The position numbers and the translations under genes were made by a program. Below, piece after piece: positions 8,321-17,448 of a stretch of 52,959 nt of DNA; the first letter of the stretch is position 1, and each line of letters begins with the position of its first letter. This DNA comes from CATOSD01 sp034422735 (GTDB lineage: Bacteria > Chloroflexota > Dehalococcoidia > Lucifugimonadales > CATOSD01). The stretch is from contig DAOUJL010000040.1 of the NCBI GenBank assembly GCA_034422735.1, positions 1 to 52,959 on the forward strand. The letters run 5' to 3'. The notes beneath the pieces are model-generated. The model did not search any database and was not told the DNA's origin. It saw nothing but the letters and a program-made list of their open reading frames with translations.

Positions 8321-8878
8321 TCAGCCCTGGCGGGCGTACTCGGTCGCCAGCATCCCCATCACCACCGAGTCGAACCGCGAACCCTCGTGCGGGCGGCTCT
8401 TTCGCAGCGTCCCCTCGTGCACGAACCCGAGGTGGCGGAACAGCGTGAGGGCGGCGGCGTTGTACTCGGGAATGTCCGCCCAGACGCGGTACAGGCCGTA
8501 GTCGTCGAACGCCTTCCCCAGCGCGGCGCGCATGGCCGTGGTGCCGAATCCGTGATGCCACATGTCCTTGCGTCCGATCAGGATCGAAATCTGCCCGTCG
8601 CCCAGCGATTCCTCGATGGCGAGATGAATCTCGCCGATGTGCTCGTCGTTCTCGCTGTAGATGGACAGGATGCGATGCTCGGGGTCGTCGAAGATTCGTT
8701 TCCACTCCTCATCGGAGGCGTCCAGCACCTCGTTCGGGTGGTATCCCAGGTGGGCGGGGTCGCCGTAGGAGTAGCGTCCGAACCAGCTCTCCGCCACCTC
8801 GTCGTCGTCCAGCCAGGTGCGTATGCGGGAGACGTCCTCCCTGGTCACGTCCCTCAGTGTAACGTGATGTCGTTCCAT
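8321..8878 (-). CDS. GNAT-family N-acetyltransferase (RimJ/RimL type)
   Basis: The 185-residue protein has the acetyl-CoA loop region around GRKDMWHHGFGTTAMRAAL and the RimJ-like ending NAAALTLFRHLGFVHEGTLR. It transfers an acetyl group from acetyl-CoA to an amine, either a protein N-terminus or a small molecule; the target is unknown. A very good ribosome binding site, AGGAGGT, lies five bases before the ATG. It is probably transcribed with rsmG, which starts 23 bases downstream. Confidence 0.85.
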   Translation of the reverse strand: MERHHVTLRDVTREDVSRIRTWLDDDEVAESWFGRYSYGDPAHLGYHPNEVLDASDEEWKRIFDDPEHRILSIYSENDEHIGEIHLAIEESLGDGQISILIGRKDMWHHGFGTTAMRAALGKAFDDYGLYRVWADIPEYNAAALTLFRHLGFVHEGTLRKSRPHEGSRFDSVVMGMLATEYARQG

Positions 8879-8934
8879 TGGTTACCTCCTGGGTGTATAC
8901 CCGCGACAGCCGCGTCCCCTAATCCTACCCGTAC

Positions 8935-10218
8935 CTACCCGGCGGCCGCCCTTGCGCCGACTCTGCCGGGCAGCCTCAGCATGACGGCCAGCACCAGCGT
9001 GCCCACAAGCACGAGCGCGCCGCCGTACACGAACGTCGCCTCGACGCCGTAGTTGTCCCATATCAGGCCGGCTATCACGGGCGAGAGCGTGCCGATGAAG
9101 CTGGCGCCGTAGATGAGCGATACCACGGTCGATTGCACCGCTCCCTCCGCGGCCTCTATCGCGGCCGCGATGAATATGGCGTGCAGCGCGTACAGCACGG
9201 TGCCCATCACCATAATCGTTACCACAAGCCAGCTTATCTCCCAGAAGAACGGCTCATGGTCGGCGAATCCGAGCGCCATGGCCAGCAGGCTCATTATCAG
9301 CATCGACGGCACCAGGACGGGCTTGTAGCCGAACTTGTCGGCCAGGTAGCCCATCACCGGCTGTGCCACGATGCCCACGACCTGGGCGAGGGAAAGGTAG
9401 ATCGCCACCTTGCTGGTAGAAAACTCCAGCTCTTCGCGCAGGTACACCGGCAGGAAGATCATCACCGAGCTCTGGCCCACGCTGCGAAGCGCGGTTACGA
9501 TGACCAGCACGTACAGCGCCTTGCGCTTGAGCAGCGACAGCAGGGACGAGAAGTACTCCCGCACGGAGCCGACGGCCTGCATCTCGCCGCCGGGCACGTT
9601 TCGCATGAAGAGCCAGATGGCCACGGCGCACACGAGCGCGGGGAAGAGGCTGTAGACCAGCACGGAGTCCCAGCTCATCGCCAGCCAGCCGAGGAGCACT
9701 ACGCCCGCGAGCAGCGGACCGCCGACCTCGCCCACGCTGCCGCCGGTGCCGTGCAGCGAAATGGCGAAGCCGCGGCGGTCGGGGAAGCGGCGGGACAGCG
9801 CGCCGATGGCTGGCGGGTGGTACAGCGACGGCCCGACGCCGACCAGCAGCATGATGGCGAGGACGGCGATGAAGATGAGGTTCTCGGAGACCAGGCTGTC
9901 CGCCATGCCCAGCAGGAAGTAGGACACGCCCATCATCAGCAGCGATATGCCGAGCATGAGCGAGGCGCGGTCGGCGAACCTGTCTCCGAGGAAGCCGGCG
10001 AACACCGTGGTGACCCAGCTGGTCGCCTGGCGCGAGAAGGCCAGAGTGCCGAGCTGCGTTCCGCTGAGGCCGAGTCCTATCTTGATTTCGGGGAAGAGTA
10101 TGGACTGCAGCGCTGAGTTGTAAACGTGCTTGATTGCGTGTCCGACGACGACGGTTGCCGCCAACTGGTTTCGCCCTCGCTTGAGTTCGGGCGATACTTG
10201 GATGGATTCTGTGGACAA
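8935..10218 (-). CDS. major facilitator superfamily transporter
   Basis: A multi-pass permease of about 12 membrane helices (427 residues from this start). The MFS loop 2-3 motif is visible as GFLGDRFADRAS, and a second copy after the central loop reads GYLADKFGYKP. An early segment, VGPSLYHPPAIGALSRRFP, recalls the fosmidomycin-resistance-like branch. The frame extends to a TTG at 10254, but a likely -10 box overlaps that codon, while the TTG at 10218 has a GAGG eight bases upstream, so I prefer 10218. The substrate is unknown. Confidence 0.85.
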   Translation of the reverse strand: MSTESIQVSPELKRGRNQLAATVVVGHAIKHVYNSALQSILFPEIKIGLGLSGTQLGTLAFSRQATSWVTTVFAGFLGDRFADRASLMLGISLLMMGVSYFLLGMADSLVSENLIFIAVLAIMLLVGVGPSLYHPPAIGALSRRFPDRRGFAISLHGTGGSVGEVGGPLLAGVVLLGWLAMSWDSVLVYSLFPALVCAVAIWLFMRNVPGGEMQAVGSVREYFSSLLSLLKRKALYVLVIVTALRSVGQSSVMIFLPVYLREELEFSTSKVAIYLSLAQVVGIVAQPVMGYLADKFGYKPVLVPSMLIMSLLAMALGFADHEPFFWEISWLVVTIMVMGTVLYALHAIFIAAAIEAAEGAVQSTVVSLIYGASFIGTLSPVIAGLIWDNYGVEATFVYGGALVLVGTLVLAVMLRLPGRVGARAAAG

Positions 10219-10250
10219 GTCCGCTACCTCGACTCCGGGGAATTGCAGGC

Positions 10251-10262
10251 GCAATTATAGCA
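10251..10262 (-). promoter_or_regulatory. extended -10 promoter element for the MFS gene
   Basis: The minus strand reads TGCTATAATTGC, an extended -10 (TGnTATAAT). The identical 12-mer occurs on the plus strand at 27921-27932 before another gene. It implies initiation near 10247 and excludes the TTG at 10254 as start codon. No convincing -35 box is present, as is usual for extended -10 promoters. Confidence 0.55.
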
Positions 10263-10294
10263 CGTAGGCGAGCGGGGCTTGGCGGCCTGTTTAT

Positions 10295-10334
10295 CACCCC
10301 CATCCTAACCTTCCCCCGTCAAGGGGGAAGGGAC
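10295..10334 (+). repeat. dispersed palindromic repeat, family A
   Basis: Same core as at 156-195: CACCCCCATCCTAACCTTCC then a CCCCC-GTCAA-GGGGG hairpin and AAGGGAC. It lies 40 bases upstream of the MFS promoter, in the gap to the giant surface gene. Confidence 0.85.
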
Positions 10335-10524
10335 TCATCGGGCTGCGGGACGGCTAAATCTGCTCATTTCTGTTGCATTGTGTTGAGTTCGTAGCTGAGC
10401 GGGTCGTTGGTTCTGCTCAATTCTGTGATGCCGGCGTGGGCAATTCTGGGCATAAGCGTCACGTCGCGTGGCAGAAGAGGACGGGAGGCGGACGGGGCCG
10501 ACTGGCCGTGTCTTCTCTGCCGCA

Positions 10525-10546
10525 GGGCGCCCACGAGGGGCGCCCC
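10525..10546. repeat. GC-rich inverted repeat
   Basis: GGGCGCCC (10525-10532) and GGGGCGCCCC (10537-10546) are each self-complementary and complementary to each other, with ACGA between. It is probably another small mobile-type hairpin element; no gene reads into it on the plus strand. Confidence 0.4.
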
Positions 10547-10689
10547 TACGGTTGCCTGAGGCCTGAACCCCAACGAGCGGGATGGAAATCCGCCCTACCG
10601 TGAGCGATAATAGCACGGGCGTGCGGATATTTCAAGGGCGGTGGCGAGATTGCCGGATCAGGGCGGATTCGTGGGGAGAAATTGCGCAC

Positions 10690-10753
10690 GAATGGGGACT
10701 GGTGGGACGTGGATGAGAACGGGCGGAGCACGGATGGGAACGGGTGACGCAGG
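10690..10753 (+). repeat. short tandem repeat, three imperfect 21-22 base units
   Basis: Units at 10690, 10712 and 10733 share GATGRGAACGGG-like cores followed by a variable GGnG. They are non-coding as far as I can tell. Confidence 0.4.
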
Positions 10754-10892
10754 AAAGAGACGGTATTTTCGGGCGCGTGGGCGACGCGGCAGGCCGATCA
10801 CGGGCCTGATAGTTATAACAGATTACATATATGTCACCAATAAGTTATGCATAAGTTGCCCATATACGGTTATGCACGTGATATAGTAGCTT

Positions 10893-13800
10893 GTGGTTTC
10901 ATCAGAGCGGCCTGTTCCGGGCGCTCATTTGACTACGCGGTGGGAAAGCGTGCAGCCGGATACATCATACAGGTTTGCCAAGCTATCTTCGCAAGGGCGG
11001 GCGCGAGTCGCAGCGGCTCTGGCTGTTTGCGCGCTGGCGACTCTGGCGATAATCACTTCCGCCGTAGTATTGGCGCAGAGCGAGCCCAGGGACTTCGACT
11101 TCGACGATGACGGCCTCATAGATGTCTCGACGCTGGCGCAGCTTGACGCCATCCGGTGGGACCCCGACGGTGACGGGAGCGTCGCAACGTCCAGCCAGGC
11201 CGTCTACCGGTCCGCCTTCCCGAACCCCGTCGCCGGCATGGGTTGCCCTTCGTCGCTCTGCGCCGGCTACGAGTTGACGGCCAACCTCGACTTCGACACC
11301 AACGGCGACGGGAAAGCCAGCCCGGGCGACGCCTACTGGAACTACGGGCTAGGCTGGGTTCCCATCCCGCGCTACACCGGTGTGTTCGAGGGCAACGGCT
11401 ACGCCATCCACAACCTGTGGGTCGACGCGGTGGAGAAGCGGTGGACAGGGGACGAGCCGAGCGAGGGCGCGGCGCAGATCGTGGACGGCGATGACGACGT
11501 GGGGCTGTTCGGCGTGCTGGACGGGGCCTCCGTGCGCAACCTGGGTTTGCCCCTGGCCGTCGTTTCGGGCTATCGCAACGTGGGCGCGCTGGCGGGTCGC
11601 GCGACCGGAGGCGCCGCGGTAGGGTCCGTGTACGCCATCGGCAGCGTTGTGGGATTCGGAAACGTGGGCGGACTGGTCGGCAGCGTCGAGACGGGAGCGA
11701 GCGTGACGGCGGCGTGGGCGAAGGCGGAGGTGTACGGCGTGCCGGCGGCGAGGTCGGGATACGGCGCGGGGTCCTCGTCCGACCCGCAGCCGAACGCTAC
11801 CTACTCGGTGGGCGGGCTGGTCGGCCATAGCAGGGGGAGCGTCAGCGCGTCCTACTCGCGCGGCGAGGTGGATGGACAGGGGCAGCGCTTCGGCGGCCTC
11901 GTCGGCCACAACGAGGGTTCGGTCCTCAACGGCTACTTCGACTCCGACGCGACGAGTCAGACCGACGTCTCCCAGGCAAGGAGCGCGTCGGAGTTGACGG
12001 GTCCGGTCGGCTACACCGGCATATATGCCGGCTGGAACGTCAGCGTCAACGGACGCGGCGACGTGTGGGACTTCGGCGCGTACTACAACTATCCGAGGCT
12101 AAAGATAGACAGAGACGGCGACGGTGCGGCGACGGCGCGGGAGTTCAGCGGCCAGGACTTCGCCGACAGGGTGAAAGGGGCCGAGGATCTGCCCGACTGC
12201 ACTAATCCCGGTTATTGGGGATATCCCGAGTGCCGGGGATACAAGACGCCTACCCCCACGCCCAGGCCCACTGCTACGCCAAAGCCGCCCACGCCAACGC
12301 CCAAACCGACGGCCAAGCCCACGGCCGAGCCCACGGTCGAGCCAACGCCCGTGCCGACGGCCAAGCCAACGGCCAAGCCGACGCCCAAGCCCAGGCGGCG
12401 CGTCGACCCGCCCACGGCCACCAACACACCGCGGCCCACGTACAGGGGCGGATTGCGGGCGTCGGCCTCGACCATATCGCTGTATGAGCAGTTAAAAGTC
12501 ACTGCGGTCAACCTGCGGCCCTCGACGCTGAACGTTGAGATTAAGTCGTCCTATCACTTCAAGGACGCCGGGACGGGAGAGTGCCAAGAGGGGGCAACCG
12601 GCCAGGATTCCGAGGACACGCGTCCGGCGACTTCGGTCACTCTGAGAGGATGCGCCAGCGGCACCGGGAAAGTCTGGCTGTACGTCGCCGGAACCAACAC
12701 CAGGCTGGCGACCATATCCATAACCGTACTGGCGGCCACGGCAACGCCGCTGCCCACCGCCACGCCTGTACCAGCGGCCACGGCGACCCCGACGCCCACA
12801 CCTACACCCGTCACCAATCCTCGTAGCTTGTCGATGAGCGCGAGCATTACGCGGAATGGCGACGATCTGACGGTTTCCTATGGCTGGGTGGCAGGGGCGG
12901 GCGGCGCTTCGGCGGCGTCGTTCACGGTAACGTTGGAGCAATCCGGCAGCGAGGGTGGCGGCTACAGCGGGTACAGGACCGCGACGAGGACTTCTGCCGG
13001 GAATGTCGTTTTCAGAAACGTGCAGACGGGGAAGTGGTACAAGGCGAGGGTGAGGGGGTGCGACGAGCAAAGCAACTGCGATTCGGCCACCACGGGCGCG
13101 GTGGAGGTACCCGTCCTGCCGACGCCGATACCCGCCGATACGCCGATGCCGACACCCACCGATACTCCCACGCAACCGCCCACGTCCGGGCCCAGCGGCA
13201 AGCTGAGCGCGTCCCCGGCGACCATCGGCGCGAACGAGCGCACCACCGTGAGGGCCTACGACGTCTCCCCTTCAAGTCTCAGCGTCAAGATCGAGTACCC
13301 GAACTTCTTCAGGGAGGGCGACGACTGCGGCGAGCCGGGCGGGCCGCGCGGCGCCGCTCCCACCTCGACCACTCGGACCTTCACGGGTTCTCGCGACTTC
13401 ACGTTCACCGGGTGCGCTTACGGGACGCACACGTTCAGGCTGCTCACGTCGGGCGGGGCGCAACTGGCGAGCGTCGTGATACGGGTAGAGCGTCCCACGC
13501 CCACGCCGACGCCCACGCAACCGCCCACGCATCCCAACCTGTCGATGTCCTTCACGTCGCCCCCTTCGTCCATCGTCGCGGGCCGGTCGCACGACTTCGG
13601 CGTGGTAGTCTCGGGCACGACCCCCGGTCGCCGCTACCGGATCATCGTCTACGCCGTTCCGCGCATATCCGCGGCCGGGTTCGACGCGGCCTGCTCTCGC
13701 AGCTACAAGCTCACACCCGAGTTCAGGGGCTCGGCATCCCAGGTGTCCAGGTCGTTCACCCTGTACGGGTGCGCCGAGGCGCAGAACATCACCCTGGAGG

Positions 13801-16109
13801 CCCAGTTGCTGGAGCGCGCGCTCGACAGCCGCCGGCTCTCCGACATCAAGACCATCAACACCATCCTGTCGGTGACCGCGCCGCCGCCGAACCGCCCGCC
13901 CGAGTTTTCGAAGGCTACCTACGGCTTCGGCGTGTCCGGCAGCGCGCCGGTGGGGGCGAGCGTGGGCTCGGTGTCGGCGACAGACCCGGACGCCGACGGC
14001 GTTTCGTATTCCATCACCGGGGGCGATAGCGCGGGACTGTTCGCCATAGGCGCGTCCGATGGCGCCATCACGCTCGCCAAGAAGCTGGGCGCGGGGACGG
14101 CCTCCTACAGCCTGACGGTTCAGGCTGCCGACGGCAGAGGCGGCTCGGACGCGGCGAGCGTGAGCGTGGACGTGGCGCTGCCGCCCACGATCCGGGCGGA
14201 CGCCCTCAGGCCGTTCGTGGGGCAGGAGGTGACGTTCAGGGCGTCGACGCCCGCGGGCAGCGGTCCGGCGGTGCTGCACTGGTGGCAGGAGTGGAGAGGC
14301 GGCAGGTGGGTGGATCTGGGGTCGGCGACCACCTGGGACGTGCACCGGGTGACCTCCAGCGTGTCCGGGTTCAGGACGTTCAGGGTCAAGGTCTCCTACC
14401 TGTCGAGGCTGAAGGCGGAGTCCGCGCCCATCACCGTGGAGTGGCGGCCGGTGGTGGTCGGGGTCACGTCGTCGCCCGCCTGGCCGCGTGCCGGGGACGC
14501 CGCTACGAGCACGGTGACGCTGACGGCCGGGGGCGACGTGCCGTCGGGGGCGGAGTACCAGTGGCAGGAGTGGCGCGGTACCCGGTGGGAGAACCTGGGG
14601 GCGGCCAGCGCGTCGTCGAGGAAGGATGTGTGGTCGGCTGTGCGGGGCACGAAGAAGTACCGTGTGGTGGTGAGCCACGCGACGGCGTCGACTGCGGTAT
14701 CAGAGGCTGTGTACGTGACGTGGGATGAGTGGGCGATTGTGGCGGACATGATAGGGGAGCTGTCCGCGGCGGTGGCGACGTCGACGAGGTACACGGGGGC
14801 GCAGACTTCGCTGCTGAGTTGCATGAACGGCGGCGGGGGAATCCAGGGGCAGGCGCCGACCACGCCGCCCGCCGTGACGTTCGCCAGCTTCGACGACATC
14901 CTGGGGCGGTACACGGGGGACGTGAAGACGAAGATGGACGCGGGCGGCGATTGCGCCTCCCAGTCCAGCACCATGTTCAGCGCGAACGAGCGTGTGGCGC
15001 GCGACGAGCTCCGGAAGCTGAAGGCGGGCAACGCGGTGTACGCGGGGCTGCTGGAGACGCCGCACGGGCGGCAGTTCGAGGCGAATGTTGGCGATTCTTC
15101 CACGCTCAAGCTGGTCGCATACCTGGGGGCCACCACGTTTGAGCCGGGCGTGCTTACGACGCCGCTGTACGCCACCTCGACAGATGGTGGGGTGTCCGGT
15201 GAGGATGGACCTCCTGAAGACTACTTGCTCGGAACCGGCTTCGACTGCCTGCCTGCCGGTGTGGACGGGAGGAGGTTGAAGCTAGAGTACAAAATCGAGG
15301 TGCTCAACTGCCTGGTGTTCGCAACGTCGCGCGACTTCTGGGAGACTCAAGCTGACAATCTGTTGAACAGTCCCCGGTTCAGAACATGGCTCGAGTATGG
15401 GGAGGATTGGTCGTGTACCCTGTGGATGGATGTCTCCGACGCGACGTGCCGAAAGCATGACGTTGCCTTCGCCAGCCTTCAGCGGTGGCTCGGTACAGGA
15501 GATGTGAAAGAAATGGATCGGGCATGGAACCCGCGAAACAAACACGTCGCCGATGCCGAGTTTCTGCTTGATCTAGATAAGTACGACTGCCAGATGCCCA
15601 GCAATTTCGGCAAGGCCTCCTGCGCAGCTCTTGGTACGGGAACGGGGTTTGGGTCTCTAGCTGGTACGATGCACTACGGTGTTAACAAGATCAACTCTCC
15701 CTGGCCTGTCACGCTGCATGACGTCGAACACTCGGAGCAGTTTCCCAGCTTCATGTCGTGTGAGGTACCGAGGATAACAGACGTCATAACCGAAGACCGT
15801 AATCCGCACTTCGGAGTCAGTTGGAGATTCGATCCAGGTTGTGTTAGCAAGATCACCGTAGACAGCTACATTGTGTGCTGGAGTTACAGGAATTTCGGAG
15901 AAGACCGTGAGCACTGTCCGGAGATTGAAGGCAGCGAGTCGTCTACAACTCTTAGAAGATACTTTGTGAGCGAAGTCACACTGGACTCGGTGGCAATTCG
16001 ACCCAATGACATAGCCTATCAGAACTTCAGGTACAAGTTGGCTGACCTGCTACTGCCTGGGGAAACCGAGTTCTACTATGTCGAGCAGCCAATTGGATGG
16101 GAGTACTAG
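10893..16109 (+). CDS. giant modular secreted surface protein with a PLA2-like C-terminal domain
   Basis: 1738 residues. A signal segment at about 37-60 ends VVLAQ. Next come Ca-binding-type DFDDDGLIDVSTLAQLDAI and GLUG repeats (VGGLVG-, FGGLVGHNEG) to about 400, a Lys/Pro/Thr spacer (about 450-515), three related Ig-like modules each with a Cys pair, an FN3-like module, a cadherin-like module (about 1005-1100) and two WQEWRG Ig-like modules. The last 450 residues differ in composition. There D1505-W-S-C1508, CRKHD with H1522-D1523, and NK-x3-D1554-x2-F-x2-D resemble bacterial phospholipase A2, with H1522 and D1554 as the expected catalytic pair (inference). The GTG start is weak: no clear ribosome binding site, and a stop codon lies just upstream. 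A membrane-protein gene follows 10 bases later. Confidence 0.8.
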   Translation: MVSSERPVPGAHLTTRWESVQPDTSYRFAKLSSQGRARVAAALAVCALATLAIITSAVVLAQSEPRDFDFDDDGLIDVSTLAQLDAIRWDPDGDGSVATSSQAVYRSAFPNPVAGMGCPSSLCAGYELTANLDFDTNGDGKASPGDAYWNYGLGWVPIPRYTGVFEGNGYAIHNLWVDAVEKRWTGDEPSEGAAQIVDGDDDVGLFGVLDGASVRNLGLPLAVVSGYRNVGALAGRATGGAAVGSVYAIGSVVGFGNVGGLVGSVETGASVTAAWAKAEVYGVPAARSGYGAGSSSDPQPNATYSVGGLVGHSRGSVSASYSRGEVDGQGQRFGGLVGHNEGSVLNGYFDSDATSQTDVSQARSASELTGPVGYTGIYAGWNVSVNGRGDVWDFGAYYNYPRLKIDRDGDGAATAREFSGQDFADRVKGAEDLPDCTNPGYWGYPECRGYKTPTPTPRPTATPKPPTPTPKPTAKPTAEPTVEPTPVPTAKPTAKPTPKPRRRVDPPTATNTPRPTYRGGLRASASTISLYEQLKVTAVNLRPSTLNVEIKSSYHFKDAGTGECQEGATGQDSEDTRPATSVTLRGCASGTGKVWLYVAGTNTRLATISITVLAATATPLPTATPVPAATATPTPTPTPVTNPRSLSMSASITRNGDDLTVSYGWVAGAGGASAASFTVTLEQSGSEGGGYSGYRTATRTSAGNVVFRNVQTGKWYKARVRGCDEQSNCDSATTGAVEVPVLPTPIPADTPMPTPTDTPTQPPTSGPSGKLSASPATIGANERTTVRAYDVSPSSLSVKIEYPNFFREGDDCGEPGGPRGAAPTSTTRTFTGSRDFTFTGCAYGTHTFRLLTSGGAQLASVVIRVERPTPTPTPTQPPTHPNLSMSFTSPPSSIVAGRSHDFGVVVSGTTPGRRYRIIVYAVPRISAAGFDAACSRSYKLTPEFRGSASQVSRSFTLYGCAEAQNITLEAQLLERALDSRRLSDIKTINTILSVTAPPPNRPPEFSKATYGFGVSGSAPVGASVGSVSATDPDADGVSYSITGGDSAGLFAIGASDGAITLAKKLGAGTASYSLTVQAADGRGGSDAASVSVDVALPPTIRADALRPFVGQEVTFRASTPAGSGPAVLHWWQEWRGGRWVDLGSATTWDVHRVTSSVSGFRTFRVKVSYLSRLKAESAPITVEWRPVVVGVTSSPAWPRAGDAATSTVTLTAGGDVPSGAEYQWQEWRGTRWENLGAASASSRKDVWSAVRGTKKYRVVVSHATASTAVSEAVYVTWDEWAIVADMIGELSAAVATSTRYTGAQTSLLSCMNGGGGIQGQAPTTPPAVTFASFDDILGRYTGDVKTKMDAGGDCASQSSTMFSANERVARDELRKLKAGNAVYAGLLETPHGRQFEANVGDSSTLKLVAYLGATTFEPGVLTTPLYATSTDGGVSGEDGPPEDYLLGTGFDCLPAGVDGRRLKLEYKIEVLNCLVFATSRDFWETQADNLLNSPRFRTWLEYGEDWSCTLWMDVSDATCRKHDVAFASLQRWLGTGDVKEMDRAWNPRNKHVADAEFLLDLDKYDCQMPSNFGKASCAALGTGTGFGSLAGTMHYGVNKINSPWPVTLHDVEHSEQFPSFMSCEVPRITDVITEDRNPHFGVSWRFDPGCVSKITVDSYIVCWSYRNFGEDREHCPEIEGSESSTTLRRYFVSEVTLDSVAIRPNDIAYQNFRYKLADLLLPGETEFYYVEQPIGWEY

Positions 16110-16119
16110 TGCAGGAGTC

Positions 16120-16746
16120 ATGGATGACGCCAATGCCGGCATGCTGGTCCTCGCTATTGCTGTTCTCTCACTCGCTTTTGCAGTCTTCTCTAGTGCCGCG
16201 CTCGCCGCCATCGGTCCAATCTGGATGCCGTTCGCTTCTCTCATTTGCGCCAGATCCGCCCGCAAGAAGGGCCTAAGCGTTTGGCGTTACGCCTTGGCCG
16301 GGGCCTTGTACTCGCTGCTGCTATTCTGGCCCTGGGTCTATCTGCTGGCCCGCATGAACGACAAGAGAGTTCCGCGCTTTTTCATTGGCCTGTTCTACTT
16401 CTTCGTTCATGCGGCGTGGCTACTTGGAGGATCACTTTATCTTCTGATCGGAACCTTCACTGCCCACCCCGGTTCGGCGTACGACTACGAATTTGGAAAT
16501 CCCCACGTGCAGCTTTCTTATGCCGCTGGAGCACTGACGTTGATCAGCGTTGTCACGTGGTTCATGTCATTGACCAGGCTGCTCCGCGTGCACGATAGGG
16601 AATCAGCCAAGGAGAACCAATGCCGGACCACTACATTGCCGCATTGGGAGTACCTCATACCGGTCGTGTACATGATGGTGTGGCTGGCGGTGCCGTGGGT
16701 TCTGATGGGAATATCTCAACTGATAACCGAACCTCGCCCCAACTAG
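16120..16746 (+). CDS. four-to-six-helix membrane protein, candidate immunity protein
   Basis: About 208 residues with hydrophobic segments near 7-40, 60-80, 90-120, 130-155 and the C-terminus. Conserved-looking parts are GLSVWRYALAGALYSLLL and ARMNDKRVPRFFIGL, both shared with the next gene. I do not recognise the family. GGAG precedes this ATG closely; the frame also allows an ATG at 16078 that overlaps the giant gene's end. Position directly behind a secreted protein with a possible phospholipase end suggests self-protection (inference). GC content is visibly lower than the flanks. Confidence 0.65.
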   Translation: MDDANAGMLVLAIAVLSLAFAVFSSAALAAIGPIWMPFASLICARSARKKGLSVWRYALAGALYSLLLFWPWVYLLARMNDKRVPRFFIGLFYFFVHAAWLLGGSLYLLIGTFTAHPGSAYDYEFGNPHVQLSYAAGALTLISVVTWFMSLTRLLRVHDRESAKENQCRTTTLPHWEYLIPVVYMMVWLAVPWVLMGISQLITEPRPN

Positions 16747-16810
16747 CTTTCAATCCCTACGCTAGCTTTCATAACGGCAGTTTGCCTGAACCAAGATAGC
16801 AGCCATCAAG

Positions 16811-17410
16811 ATGGTACTCATCGCCAGTTCGATATTTGCTCTAGGCCTCTCGACCGTGCTAGTGGCATTGGGCGTGCTTTGGGCGCCTTTTGCAGCAAAG
16901 AGTTGCGGCGAGAAGGCAAGTGCTATGGGTCTAAGCCTCTCGCGCTATGCTATGGCGGGAGCGTTGTACTCGTTGCTCTTCCTATTCCCCTACGTCTATC
17001 TGGCCGCGAGAATGAATAACAGATCGTTCCCGACCTTTGTTGTTGGTCTTGTCTATTTTGTCTTGTTCATAGTGATCTGGATGGGCGGCGCTCTCTCAAT
17101 GAACTATCTCTTTTGGAAAGGTGAATTGCTCGATTCGACAGTAAGCAATACGTTGTGAAGTGTCGCATTGCCATTGATGCTTGTTCTGAATGCTCTCTCG
17201 TGGACCACATCTCTGGTATTGCTTCTCGCCAAAGACGCTCGGACTAGGCTTATTCTAGACACCGTTCCTCAACGTGGAAGTGACAGACAAAGGAAGCCGC
17301 TGGATGATTCGCAGCAGTGTTTCCTTCCAGACAAAGTGTACATCGCTCCATTTGCACTTGCATTGATGTGGACAATTGCCACCCATCTCGTTGGAATTCA
17401 GATTGGTTGA
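16811..17410 (+). pseudogene. second copy of the membrane protein, split by an in-frame TGA
   Basis: The frame from ATG 16811 encodes GLSLSRYAMAGALYSLLF and ARMNNRSFPTFVVGLVYF, clearly a paralogue of the preceding protein, and stops at TGA 17156-17158. The same frame then stays open to 17410 and continues the similarity (ALSWTTSLVLLLAKD against VVTWFMSLTRLLRVHD, then the last membrane helix). No shift is needed, so a single nonsense change explains it. The 115-residue front half might still be made. A sequencing error or TGA readthrough are alternatives. Confidence 0.65.
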
Positions 17411-17448
17411 TAGATTGGGAGTTCTAGATGATTGCGGGATGGGCCATC

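Larger units (their letters stand above)
10255..10892. other. gene-free, repeat-rich stretch before the giant surface protein gene
   Basis: Holds a family A repeat (10295-10334), a GC-rich hairpin (10525-10546), a 21-base tandem repeat (10690-10753) and an AT-rich tail (about 10800-10890) with the direct repeat GTTATGCA at 10844 and 10869. Open frames here have poor composition and no ribosome binding sites. The AT-rich tail is the likeliest place for the giant gene's promoter; TATAGT at 10882 is too close to the GTG to be its -10 unless translation starts further in. Confidence 0.5.
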
